This document shows, piece after piece, positions 42,368 through 50,753 of a DNA stretch of 64,000 nucleotides. Location of the stretch: NCBI RefSeq assembly GCF_004303025.1, contig NZ_PJQW01000003.1, positions 310,001 to 374,000 on the forward strand. Reading direction: 5' to 3'. The notes below the pieces were generated by a model. It saw nothing but the letters and a program-made list of their open reading frames with translations, was not told where the DNA came from and made no database searches. The stretch is from Flavobacterium sp. J27 (GTDB taxonomy: Bacteria > Bacteroidota > Bacteroidia > Flavobacteriales > Flavobacteriaceae). Position numbers and translations under genes: made by a program. Numbering within the stretch: position 1 is the first letter of the stretch; every line of letters begins with the position of its first letter.

Positions 42368-43190
42368 AATATACGTTTATTGGTGGTCTTTAAATAAAAG
42401 AGGTGAACTTGATAATTATGGTGATATACTAGCTCCTTATATTGTTGAGAAACTATCAGGTAAAAAAGTACATCAAGTTTCACACCCTATGGACAGGTGG
42501 TTTCGTCTTTTAATAAAACACTATGTAACTGTAGGAAGTATTATTTGGGCGGTAAGTAAAAATTCTATTGTTTGGGGAAGTGGTATTATCAAAGAAAATC
42601 AAAATGTTAGAGAGGCTAAATTTTTAGCTGTTAGAGGACCACGAACTAGAAAACGGCTATTAGAACTTGGCTATAAAGTGCCAGAAGTATTTGGAGATCC
42701 AGCACTATTATTGCCAAAACTAATTCCTAATACAATAGAAAAGAAAAAGGAATTAGGAATTATTCCCCATTATGTAGATTATGAGAGTGTTAGCAGTTTT
42801 TTTGCTAATGATGAAAGAATAAAGGTAATTAATTTAATGACCGATGATATTGAAAAAACGACTCGAGAAATTTTAGAGTGCAAAACAATTATTTCTTCTT
42901 CACTTCATGGTCTTATTGTTCCTCAATCATATGGTATTCCAGCTTTATGGGTAAAGTTTTCAAATAAATTAGCAGGTGATAATGTCAAATTTTATGATTA
43001 TTTCGAATCAGTAGGAATATATTACCCTAAAGAAATTGCATTAGAAATTCAAGAATGTAGTTATGAAAAATTTATAACTTTGATAGAACAACATAAAAAT
43101 AGTGTATTAGCTGTTGAAGATTTATTAATTTTAAGGCAAAATCAACTATTATCTTCTTGCCCTTTTAAAAAAAATGAGAAAAGGAAATAA
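42360..43190 (+). CDS. polysaccharide pyruvyl transferase family protein (copy 1)
   Basis: 276 residues from ATG 42360, 8 bp inside the previous gene. PS_pyruv_trans features: YGDILAPYIVEKLSGKK at the N-terminus, IVWGSGIIKENQNVREAKFL, AVRGPRTRKRLLELGYKVP-type central block, VFGDPALLLP and SSSLHGLIVPQSYGIPALWV near the end. The family includes enzymes that add ketal pyruvate from PEP to sugars, but many members are uncharacterised. A second copy with the same blocks is at 48527-49342, and the two flank the nonulosonate genes. Confidence 0.87.
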   Translation: MNRIYVYWWSLNKRGELDNYGDILAPYIVEKLSGKKVHQVSHPMDRWFRLLIKHYVTVGSIIWAVSKNSIVWGSGIIKENQNVREAKFLAVRGPRTRKRLLELGYKVPEVFGDPALLLPKLIPNTIEKKKELGIIPHYVDYESVSSFFANDERIKVINLMTDDIEKTTREILECKTIISSSLHGLIVPQSYGIPALWVKFSNKLAGDNVKFYDYFESVGIYYPKEIALEIQECSYEKFITLIEQHKNSVLAVEDLLILRQNQLLSSCPFKKNEKRK

Positions 43191-44202
43191 TCAATCTAAA
43201 GATATTTTAATTCATCTTCGAGAATCTTCACATCGAGTAATAATTCCTTTATATATTCCAAATTTGGAAGGATATTATAAAGATGCCTTTGAAATTTTTA
43301 AAATGTGTTTGTTTTCCATAGTAAAAACAAGTGCTACCTATTTGAAAATTTCTGTAATAAGTAACAATACTTGTGAAAGGGTTAACCAAAAACTGCTTCA
43401 GTTACAAAATGAAGGACATATAGACGAGCTCATCATAGAAAAAGAAGATATTGGTAAAATAAATAGCATTCTGAAATCTTTGAGAACTACAGAAGAACGA
43501 TTAGTTACCATAACAGATGCAGATGTTTTGTTCTGCAATGGATGGGAAGAAGCTGTAGTTGAGGTTTTTAACGCCTTTCCGAATGCAGGAGCGGTTTGCC
43601 CTGTACCTGTCTTTAGAAAACATTTAAATTTAACCAGTAACATATGGATGAAGTATTTATTTTCAAAAAAACTATATTTTAGGCAAGTTAAAAATACTGA
43701 AGCCATGACTAAATTCGCCAAAAGTATTGGTTGGCCTTGGTTAGATGAGAAATATAAAGATGTTATAGGAACGTTACAATCTAAAAACGGAACAATTGCT
43801 GTTTTAGGGTGCTCTCATTTTGTGGCAACTTACAAAACAGAAGTATTCTCCGAATTACCTAAAAAAAATAGCCAGTACAAATTAGGGGGAAATAGCGAAT
43901 TCTTATATACAGACGAACCCGTTATAAAAAGAGGTGCTTATCGATTAGCAACATACGATAATTACGCTTATCATTTAGGAAATCATCTCGAGGAATGGAT
44001 GGAAAAAGAGTTTGTTTCGTTAGCAAATCAAGAAAAAAGAACGGAAAACTATGAATCGTTATCTATTATTAAGAAAAAACCGATTCGCTATTTTTTGTCT
44101 GAAAAATTTTTTAAAAAAATTTTTTATTTCAAGAAAATTCAAATGATAATTCTGAGATATAAAGGATTGAGTAAGAAACAAATTAATGACTTTATATCAT
44201 GA
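43174..44202 (+). CDS. glycosyltransferase family 2-like
   Basis: 342 residues. GT-A features are weaker than usual: RVIIPLYIPNLEGYYKDAFE at the N-terminus, ISVISNNTCERVNQ, and the metal site VTITDADVLFCNGW near residue 112, then GCSHFVATYKTEVF. The basic C-terminal ~50 residues may lie on the membrane. It overlaps the pyruvyl-transferase-like gene by 17 bp and the next GT by 4 bp. Sugar specificity unknown. Confidence 0.8.
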   Translation: MRKGNNQSKDILIHLRESSHRVIIPLYIPNLEGYYKDAFEIFKMCLFSIVKTSATYLKISVISNNTCERVNQKLLQLQNEGHIDELIIEKEDIGKINSILKSLRTTEERLVTITDADVLFCNGWEEAVVEVFNAFPNAGAVCPVPVFRKHLNLTSNIWMKYLFSKKLYFRQVKNTEAMTKFAKSIGWPWLDEKYKDVIGTLQSKNGTIAVLGCSHFVATYKTEVFSELPKKNSQYKLGGNSEFLYTDEPVIKRGAYRLATYDNYAYHLGNHLEEWMEKEFVSLANQEKRTENYESLSIIKKKPIRYFLSEKFFKKIFYFKKIQMIILRYKGLSKKQINDFIS

Positions 44203-45269
44203 TTACATTGGTTATAACAAATAGAAATAGAGACCTGTCTATTGTAAAAAAATGTTTAGATTCTTTAAAAACGCAATCCGTAAAAGAGTTTAAATGTTTC
44301 TTTGTAGATTATGGTTCTCATTCTGAATATGTATCCTTATGTAAGGAAATAATAGAGAATTATGATTTTGTAACAGCTAAATTTTATCCAGTTTCTGGTC
44401 AGTTATGGAATAAAAGTAGAGCCATTAATACCGTGTTAAAAGAATGTACTACAGCTTCGTTTTTTGTAGGCGATATAGATATGATTTTTGCACCAAATTT
44501 TATAGCCAAATTGTATCAAATGCAATCTTTAGAAGAAGTCTTTTATTTCCAAGTAGGATTTCTTTCTCAAGAAGAAAGTCTTTTAAATAAGACTTTTGAT
44601 GCTTATAAAACCGCATTTCTTTCTAACAAAGAAGCCACAGGGATGACTTTTTATCCTACGCATCTTCTAAAAGAATTACAAGGTTATGATGAGTTTTACC
44701 ATGGTTGGGGAGCTGAAGATACAGATGTGCATGTTCGATTACTTAATTCTGGAATTTCAGTAAAATTTTACGATGAGGAGGTTCTTATGAAACATCAGTG
44801 GCATCCGAAACAATACAGAAGTTCATATAGTACAGAGCCGTTTCATTCATTATTAGAACAAGTCAATCATAATTATTTAAAATTAACACAAAAAAACCAG
44901 ATAAAAAAAGCCAATACCTATTTTGAGTATGGTTTGATTCCAGTTGAAAATGAGTATGAAGCACTCCAAACAAATGAGATGGAAATACATTTGACTAATG
45001 AGAAGAATGAGCTTCAGGCATTTTTACAAGGAACACTATTTAATCTTCAAAAAGGAGTTTATACTATTAAAGTTTCTGAACACAAGTTGTTTAAAGATAC
45101 CAAAAATTGGTTGAAAATGAAGTTGGGTAAAAAGCATTTAGAATTTTATAATTTTGAAGAAATTACGAATCTAATTTTGTCTGTTATAATCGTTAATTTC
45201 CGAAATAATCCATATTATTTTGAATATAAAAAGAAAGAGCATACCATAATTTTACGCATTAAGTTATAG
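44199..45269 (+). CDS. glycosyltransferase family 2 with galactosyltransferase-type C-region
   Basis: 356 residues. TLVITNRNRDLSIVKKCLDS at the start, FFVGDIDMIFAPNF as the metal-binding DxD, and FYHGWGAEDTDVHVRLLNSG (~165-185), the Glyco_transf_7C block shared by beta-galactosyl- and GalNAc-transferases and by chondroitin-type synthases. The remaining ~130 residues are not recognised. Probably adds Gal or a HexNAc in beta linkage; moderate confidence on this. Confidence 0.83.
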   Translation: MITLVITNRNRDLSIVKKCLDSLKTQSVKEFKCFFVDYGSHSEYVSLCKEIIENYDFVTAKFYPVSGQLWNKSRAINTVLKECTTASFFVGDIDMIFAPNFIAKLYQMQSLEEVFYFQVGFLSQEESLLNKTFDAYKTAFLSNKEATGMTFYPTHLLKELQGYDEFYHGWGAEDTDVHVRLLNSGISVKFYDEEVLMKHQWHPKQYRSSYSTEPFHSLLEQVNHNYLKLTQKNQIKKANTYFEYGLIPVENEYEALQTNEMEIHLTNEKNELQAFLQGTLFNLQKGVYTIKVSEHKLFKDTKNWLKMKLGKKHLEFYNFEEITNLILSVIIVNFRNNPYYFEYKKKEHTIILRIKL

Positions 45270-46403
45270 ATGAAAATTGTCATGGTTTCCATTCCGTCAC
45301 TTCATTTCTTTCGTTGGGTAAACCAATTGAAAGATACTGAACATGAAATTTATTGGTTTGATATTACAGGAATGAGTAAGCAGGTAAGTAGAATTAATTG
45401 GTTACATCAAAAAAATAATTGGAAGCTTAAATGGGACTATCCAGGAAGACAATTTGTAAAAAATAAATTTCCCAAACTGTATAAAACAATTCAAATCGTT
45501 AATGAATACAATACTGAAGCTGTTTTTGAAGCTTTTATTTCGGAAATACAACCCGATGTAGTTCATAGTTTTGCTTTATACCTTTCTTGTTCGCCTATTT
45601 TAAAAACAATGAATAAATACCCTAAGTTAAAATGGGTGTATTCTTCATGGGGAAGTGATTTGTACTATTTTCAGAATGAATCTCTCTATTTAAAAGATAT
45701 TCAAGCCGTTTTGCCTAGAATAAATTATTTATTTACCGATTGCAATAGGGATTATGAAATTGCTAAAAACCATGGTTTTAAAGGTGTGTTTTTAGGTGTT
45801 TTTCCTGGTGGAGGTGGTTTTGAGTTAGAAAGAATGGAAAAATATAAATTGCCATTAATAGCAAGAAAAACAATTTTAATAAAAGGATTTCAAGGAAGAT
45901 CTGGAAGAGTCCTGTCTGTTTTAAAGGCAGTTGAGCAAATAAGTAGTAGATTAAAAGATTATAAAATAAAAGTTTTTGGATCCGATAAAGAAGTTATTGA
46001 GTACGTTAAAAAAAGACCTATACAAAATTGGAATAATTTTACAATTCTGGGGAAAATTTCGCATGAAGAAGTGCTGCAATTAATGGGAGAGGCACTTTAT
46101 TACATTGGGAATAGTAATTCGGATGGAATGCCAAACACGTTATTGGAAGCTATTTGTATGGGTGCCATTCCTATTCAGTCTAATCCTGGAGGAGCGACAG
46201 AAGAGATTATAACAAATAACGTAAATGGTATTTTAATTGAAGATTGTGAATCGATAGAGAAAATTGTTGAAAGTATTGAAAATGCTTTAAAAATGAATAC
46301 TTTAGCAGAAGTTCAAAAATATAATTTTGAAGAGATTGCTTTAAAAATTGAATATAAAGTAATTGAAAAAGCAGTAAGAGAAAAATATTTAGAAATAATG
46401 TAA
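45270..46403 (+). CDS. glycosyltransferase family 4
   Basis: 377 residues. N-terminal domain with SIPSLHFFRWVNQLKDTEHE and VHSFALYLSCSPIL; donor domain with ILIKGFQGRSGRVLSVLKAV, VFGSDKEVIEYV and YIGNSNSDGMPNTLLEAICM, in which Asp replaces the first Glu of the E-x7-E site. Ends GGATEEIITNNVNGIL. Acceptor and donor unknown. It directly follows the GT2 gene with no gap and precedes the nonulosonate genes by 1 bp. Confidence 0.85.
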   Translation: MKIVMVSIPSLHFFRWVNQLKDTEHEIYWFDITGMSKQVSRINWLHQKNNWKLKWDYPGRQFVKNKFPKLYKTIQIVNEYNTEAVFEAFISEIQPDVVHSFALYLSCSPILKTMNKYPKLKWVYSSWGSDLYYFQNESLYLKDIQAVLPRINYLFTDCNRDYEIAKNHGFKGVFLGVFPGGGGFELERMEKYKLPLIARKTILIKGFQGRSGRVLSVLKAVEQISSRLKDYKIKVFGSDKEVIEYVKKRPIQNWNNFTILGKISHEEVLQLMGEALYYIGNSNSDGMPNTLLEAICMGAIPIQSNPGGATEEIITNNVNGILIEDCESIEKIVESIENALKMNTLAEVQKYNFEEIALKIEYKVIEKAVREKYLEIM

Positions 46404-46404
46404 T

Positions 46405-47562
46405 ATGAAAAAAGTAGCCATAATTCCTTTGCGTAAAGGTTCAAAAGGAATTCCAGGAAAAAATAAAAAGAAATTGTTAGGGCGCCCTTTGTTTTCTTGG
46501 GTTTTAGGTGCTGCTGTTTTTTCTGAATTAGACGAAGTTTATGTTTTTACCGACGATGAAGAAATTCTTACTTTTATTAATAAAGAGTATCATTGGACAA
46601 ATAAAATAAAAGGATTACTTCGCAATGATGAAAATGCTAATGATACCGCTTCAACAGAAAGTGCCATGCTAGAGTTTGCAGCTAAAATAAACTATAATTT
46701 TGACATACTTTGTTTGTTGCAAGCCACCTCACCTTTAACTAATGCTGAAGATATTAATGCAGCATTGCATCAAATAAGTAATGAAAGAAAAACAGCTGCT
46801 TTGAGTGTCGTAAAAACACATCGATTTACTTGGGACAGCAATGGTACACCACAAAATTATGATGTTTTTAACCGCCCAAGAAGACAGGACTTTCAAGGGT
46901 TATTAATAGAAAATGGAGCGGTATACGTTACCACAAAGGAAGCGTTTTTAACTTCTAAAAACAGAGTGAGTGGCGTTATCGGATTAGTTGAAATGCCTGA
47001 AGAAACACTCATAGAAATAGATAGTGTTTCCGATTGGAATATAGTAGAGAGTTTACTAGCTGAACGTCAAAAGAAAATTAAAAAACAAGAAAATATTCAG
47101 TATTTAGTTTTAGATGTAGATGGTGTTTTTACAGACGGAAGTGTTTATTATGATGCTAATGGTGAGTTAACTAAAAAATTTGACATGAGAGACGGTATGG
47201 GGTTAGAAATTTTACGTCAAAATAAAGTGGATGTTATGGTTATTACTTCTGAAAATTCTGCTTTAGTAAAAAAAAGAATGGATAAATTGCAAATTCAACA
47301 CACTTTTCTTGGCGTAAAAGATAAGTACGCTTTTTTACAGGATTTTATTCAAAATAATAAAATTAATTGGTGCAATTTAGCTTATGTAGGAGATGATGTT
47401 AATGATTTAGCAAATATATGTACAGTAGGATGGTCTTTCGCACCAGCAAATGCAACCCAAATAGTAAAACAACATGCAGATTTTGTCTTAAATAGTAATT
47501 CTGCTGATGGTGCTATTAGAGAAGTTTGTGAATGGATCTTAAAATATAACAACAGATTTTAA
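46405..47562 (+). CDS. neuA: CMP-nonulosonate synthetase fused to KdsC-type HAD phosphatase
   Basis: 385 residues in two domains. Residues 1-~225 are an acylneuraminate cytidylyltransferase: VAIIPLRKGSKGIPGKNKKK nucleotide loop, LLQATSPLTNAEDI, RPRRQDFQGLLIENGAVYVT. Residues ~232-385 are a KdsC/HAD-III phosphatase with intact motifs: LDVDGVFTDG (Asp237, Asp239), VMVITSEN, GVKDK and GDDVND (Asp330, Asp331, Asp334). Animal CMP-sialate synthetases carry a similar C-terminal domain but with degenerate aspartates, so here the phosphatase could be active on a nonulosonate-9-phosphate. The synthase partner is encoded 81 bp downstream. No UDP-GlcNAc 2-epimerase (NeuC) is in the window. Confidence 0.9.
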   Translation: MKKVAIIPLRKGSKGIPGKNKKKLLGRPLFSWVLGAAVFSELDEVYVFTDDEEILTFINKEYHWTNKIKGLLRNDENANDTASTESAMLEFAAKINYNFDILCLLQATSPLTNAEDINAALHQISNERKTAALSVVKTHRFTWDSNGTPQNYDVFNRPRRQDFQGLLIENGAVYVTTKEAFLTSKNRVSGVIGLVEMPEETLIEIDSVSDWNIVESLLAERQKKIKKQENIQYLVLDVDGVFTDGSVYYDANGELTKKFDMRDGMGLEILRQNKVDVMVITSENSALVKKRMDKLQIQHTFLGVKDKYAFLQDFIQNNKINWCNLAYVGDDVNDLANICTVGWSFAPANATQIVKQHADFVLNSNSADGAIREVCEWILKYNNRF

Positions 47563-47600
47563 TCAAGGTAGAAGTATTTTTAATTTACTTACTTTGTTTA

Positions 47601-47630
47601 TTGTTAATTGGCTAAAATTAGTTTAATTTG
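47601..47630 (+). promoter_or_regulatory. candidate promoter before the nonulosonate synthase gene
   Basis: TTG at 47601-47603, 19-bp spacer and TTAATTTG at 47623-47630, one base off TAnnTTTG, 13 bp before the ATG at 47644. The same variant occurs before the genes at 59580 and 63194 (minus). Plausible but imperfect. Confidence 0.35.
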
Positions 47631-47643
47631 CCAACCCAAATTT

Positions 47644-48525
47644 ATGAGAATGAATACATATAAAAAACCTTATGTAATTGCTGAAATTGGATGTAACCAT
47701 AAAGGTGAAATGCATATAGCAAAAGAATTAATCAAAATAGCTAAAATATTTTGTAATGTAGACGCTGTTAAGTTTCAAAAACGTAACAATGTTGAATTAT
47801 TAACTGAAGAGCAATATAATGCGCCCCATCCAAATCCTTCTAATTCTTACGGTGATACCTATGGAGCACATCGTGAATATCTAGAGTTTAATGTACAGCA
47901 ACATGCTGAGTTAAAAGCGTATTGTGAAGAAATTGGAATAGTATATTCTACTTCAGTTTGGGACACTACTTCAGCTAAAGAAATCGCCTCTTTGAATCCA
48001 GAGTTTATAAAAATTCCTTCCGCATGTAATAATAATTATGAAATGTTAGGATGGTTATGTGATAATTATACAGGAGAAATTCACATTTCTACAGGAATGA
48101 CTACAAAACATGAAACGGAAGATTTAGTGCAATTTTTTGAAAATAAAGGTAGAAACCACGATTTAGTTTTATACAATTGTACTTCTGGTTATCCAGTTCC
48201 TTTTGAAGATGTTTGTTTATTAGACATTAATTTGTTACTTGCTAAATATGGTGATAAGGTGAAGCATATTGGTTTTTCGGGTCACCATTTAGGAATTGCT
48301 GTTGATATAGCTGCTTTTACTCTTGGAGCCAATGTTATTGAGCGTCATTATACTTTAGACAGAACTTGGAAAGGGACAGATCACGCTGCTTCGTTAGAAC
48401 CAGAAGGATTGCGTAAACTTTCCAGAGATTTAAAAGCAGTACATAATGCTTTACATTTTAAAAATCAAGATATTTTGCCTATTGAGCAAGTACAGCGAGA
48501 TAAATTGAAAAACAAGAAAGTGTAA
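47644..48525 (+). CDS. neuB: nonulosonate synthase (NeuB family), lacking SAF domain
   Basis: 293 residues from ATG 47644 (MRMNTYKKP); ATG 47650 is equally possible, and an upstream TTG would lie in the promoter. NeuB TIM-barrel motifs: PYVIAEIGCNHKGEMHIAKE, AVKFQKRN, IKIPSACNNNYEML, IHISTGMTT, YNCTSGYPVPFEDV, GFSGHHLGIAVDIAAF and ERHYTLDRTWKGTDHAASLE. It condenses PEP with a six-carbon sugar (ManNAc, mannose-6-P or a 6-deoxy derivative) to a nine-carbon acid. The ~60-residue C-terminal SAF domain of most NeuB enzymes is absent: the protein stops just after the barrel. Kdn, via Kdn-9-P, fits the missing epimerase and the fused phosphatase, but Neu5Ac or legionaminate is not excluded. Confidence 0.88.
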   Translation: MRMNTYKKPYVIAEIGCNHKGEMHIAKELIKIAKIFCNVDAVKFQKRNNVELLTEEQYNAPHPNPSNSYGDTYGAHREYLEFNVQQHAELKAYCEEIGIVYSTSVWDTTSAKEIASLNPEFIKIPSACNNNYEMLGWLCDNYTGEIHISTGMTTKHETEDLVQFFENKGRNHDLVLYNCTSGYPVPFEDVCLLDINLLLAKYGDKVKHIGFSGHHLGIAVDIAAFTLGANVIERHYTLDRTWKGTDHAASLEPEGLRKLSRDLKAVHNALHFKNQDILPIEQVQRDKLKNKKV

Positions 48526-48526
48526 T

Positions 48527-49342
48527 ATGTTCCAAAAGACAATTCGTTTATTTTGGTGGAATGAAAAAATTATTCAAGGCAAGTCCAAAGAAAATTATGG
48601 GGATGTTTTGGGCAAATATTTGGTTGAAAAAATATCAGGTAAAAAAGTAGTCTTCGCTTGGCCTAAAAAAAAAGCCATAGCTGATTTTTTTAGCCCTATT
48701 TATGTTACCATTGGAAGTATTATTCATAATGTAAACCATAAATGTATTGTTTGGGGAAGTGGTATTATTAATTGTGAATTCAAAATAAAAAAAGCTACTT
48801 TTCTAGCTGTTAGAGGTCCGCAAACAAGAAAATATTTATTAAATTTTGGATATCAAGTACCTGAAGTTTATGGTGATCCTGCTATTTTATTGCCTCTTTT
48901 TTTTAATCCTGTGGTCGAAAAAAAATACAAAATTGGAATTGTACCTCATTATAAAGATTATGAGATAGTTAAAAACTGGTATACAAACCATAAAGACATT
49001 GTAGTGATTGATATGATGACTAATGATGTTGAAGCAAAGACAAGGGAATTTTTAGAGTGTGAAAAAATTATATCTTCTTCTTTACACGGTATTATTATTG
49101 CTCATGCTTATGAAATACCAGCTGTATGGCAAAAATTTTCTAATAAAGTGTTTGGTGACGATATTAAATACCAAGATTATTTTGAATCTGTAGGATTAAA
49201 TAGCTACAAGCCAAATATTAGAGAAACTGCCTTTTTAGATGATGAAATAGCCCCTTTGTTTATAGGGAAACCTTTTTTGCCAAATCAAGAAACGATGCAT
49301 AAATTAAGAGAAGGATTAATGGCAGTTTGTCCTTTTAAATAA
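48527..49342 (+). CDS. polysaccharide pyruvyl transferase family protein (copy 2)
   Basis: 271 residues sharing every conserved block with the copy at 42360: NYGDVLGKYLVEKISGKKVV, CIVWGSGIINCEFKIKKATF, AVRGPQTRKYLLNFGYQVP, VYGDPAILLP, IGIVPHYKDYEIV and SSSLHGIIIAHAYEIPAVW, and both proteins end in CPFK or close to it. It starts 1 bp after the NeuB-type gene. Two members of this family around the nonulosonate genes hint at a role on nonulosonate-containing glycan or at ketal pyruvate on two different sugars; neither is shown. Confidence 0.87.
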   Translation: MFQKTIRLFWWNEKIIQGKSKENYGDVLGKYLVEKISGKKVVFAWPKKKAIADFFSPIYVTIGSIIHNVNHKCIVWGSGIINCEFKIKKATFLAVRGPQTRKYLLNFGYQVPEVYGDPAILLPLFFNPVVEKKYKIGIVPHYKDYEIVKNWYTNHKDIVVIDMMTNDVEAKTREFLECEKIISSSLHGIIIAHAYEIPAVWQKFSNKVFGDDIKYQDYFESVGLNSYKPNIRETAFLDDEIAPLFIGKPFLPNQETMHKLREGLMAVCPFK

Positions 49343-49352
49343 TCATATAAAA

Positions 49353-50750
49353 ATGAGTAAGAAAGCATTTATTTTTTTACCAGATGGAGTAGGACTGCGT
49401 AATTTCGCTTTAACCCACTTTAACAACATTGGAAAAAAAATGGGGTATGAAATAACCTATTGGAATAATACTCCCTTCAAAATAAAAGAAGAATTAGGAT
49501 ATGATGAGGTTCTTATCGAAAACCATACTTTGAATCCTTGGACAACGGTATATACTAGAGCTAGAAAACGTTGCGAATTAAATGTCTTTGATCAAAAATT
49601 TAACGAAACCGTTTACAATACCTATAATTTTCCTCAGTCGTATAAAGGTCTAAAAAATGCTATCAAAAGTTTAAATGTCGATTTTTTAGTAGCCACTAAA
49701 TCTACTGAAAAAGGAATTGAATCTATCCGAAAAAAGATAAAAGAATTAGAACGTGCTACTTCTAAATATGATTATTGCAAAAAACAACTGGAAAAATATA
49801 AACCTGATATTGTTTTTTGTACTAATCCAAGACCTACGCAAGCTATTGCACCTATCTTAGCAGCACAAGACTTAGGGATTCCTACTGCATCATTTATTTT
49901 TTCTTGGGATAATTTACCCAAAGCAACAACACTGGTTGAACCAGATTTTTATTTTGTTTGGAGCGATTACATGAAAAATGAATTACTTCAATACTGTCCT
50001 TATGTAAGAGACGAACAAGTTTTTGTTACTGGAACACCACAGTTTGAAAGTCACTTTGAGACTGATCTATTAGAAAGTAGAGCCACTTTTTTTGAAAAAT
50101 ATAATCTAGATTTAAATAAAAAATACATTTGTTTTTCTGGTGATGATATTGTTACGTCTCCGTTAGATCAATATTATTTAGAAGATTTAGCCATTTCGGT
50201 TAGAGCTCTAAATAAACAAGGATATAATTTAGGTATCATTTATAGAAAATGTCCTGTAGATTTTACAAAACGATACGATGCTATTTTAGCAAAGTATAAA
50301 GATGTTGTTATTTCTATAGATCCGTTATGGAGACCTGTTGGTACAAATTGGAACGAAATTATGCCAACCAAAGAAGATTTTGCTCTTCAAGCCAATATTT
50401 GTCACCATACAGAATTTGTAGGTAACATAGCCTCTTCAATGGTTTTTGATTTTGTAGCACATGATAAACCTTGCTTGTTTTTTGATTATGAACAACCCCA
50501 GTTAAGAAAAGGAATTCGAGACATAGGTCAGAATTATAAATATATTCATTTCCGTTCGATGCCATCTAAAGAAGCTGCGCTTTTTGTATACTCAAAGAAT
50601 GATTTAACAGAAATTGTAAAAAACATTTTAGACGGTAAATTGTCGAATGTTTATGAAGGAAAAAAATGGTTTGATATTGTCGTGGGTAAACAACCTACAC
50701 AAGCTTCTGAAACGATATGGAATGGCATAGAGGAAATTTTAAAATCTTAA
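49353..50750 (+). CDS. GT-B-like glycosyl- or glycerophosphotransferase, unassigned
   Basis: 465 residues with no membrane segment. Recognisable pieces: KAFIFLPDGVGLRNFALTHF at the start, DIVFCTNPRPTQAIAPILAA, ASFIFSWDNLPKAT, VWSDYMKNELL, VFVTGTPQFE, then a C-terminal half with HHTEFVGNIASSMVFDFVAH. This pattern resembles UDP-glycosyltransferase and CDP-glycerol glycerophosphotransferase-like GT-B enzymes, and the S-S motif before FDF is also reminiscent of bacterial sialyltransferase donor sites. It directly follows the nonulosonate and pyruvyl-transferase-like genes, so a nonulosonate transferase is one possibility. Family placement is uncertain. Confidence 0.7.
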   Translation: MSKKAFIFLPDGVGLRNFALTHFNNIGKKMGYEITYWNNTPFKIKEELGYDEVLIENHTLNPWTTVYTRARKRCELNVFDQKFNETVYNTYNFPQSYKGLKNAIKSLNVDFLVATKSTEKGIESIRKKIKELERATSKYDYCKKQLEKYKPDIVFCTNPRPTQAIAPILAAQDLGIPTASFIFSWDNLPKATTLVEPDFYFVWSDYMKNELLQYCPYVRDEQVFVTGTPQFESHFETDLLESRATFFEKYNLDLNKKYICFSGDDIVTSPLDQYYLEDLAISVRALNKQGYNLGIIYRKCPVDFTKRYDAILAKYKDVVISIDPLWRPVGTNWNEIMPTKEDFALQANICHHTEFVGNIASSMVFDFVAHDKPCLFFDYEQPQLRKGIRDIGQNYKYIHFRSMPSKEAALFVYSKNDLTEIVKNILDGKLSNVYEGKKWFDIVVGKQPTQASETIWNGIEEILKS

Positions 50751-50753
50751 AAA

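Noticed and set aside
43398..43721. 107-codon minus-strand open frame
   Set aside because: Antisense to a GT2-like gene with good domain support; composition is what reverse-complemented coding DNA gives.
46405..47562. Frameshift fusion of two separate genes (neuA and kdsC-like)
   Set aside because: The frame is continuous with a natural linker, and this domain order is known from other nonulosonate cytidylyltransferases.
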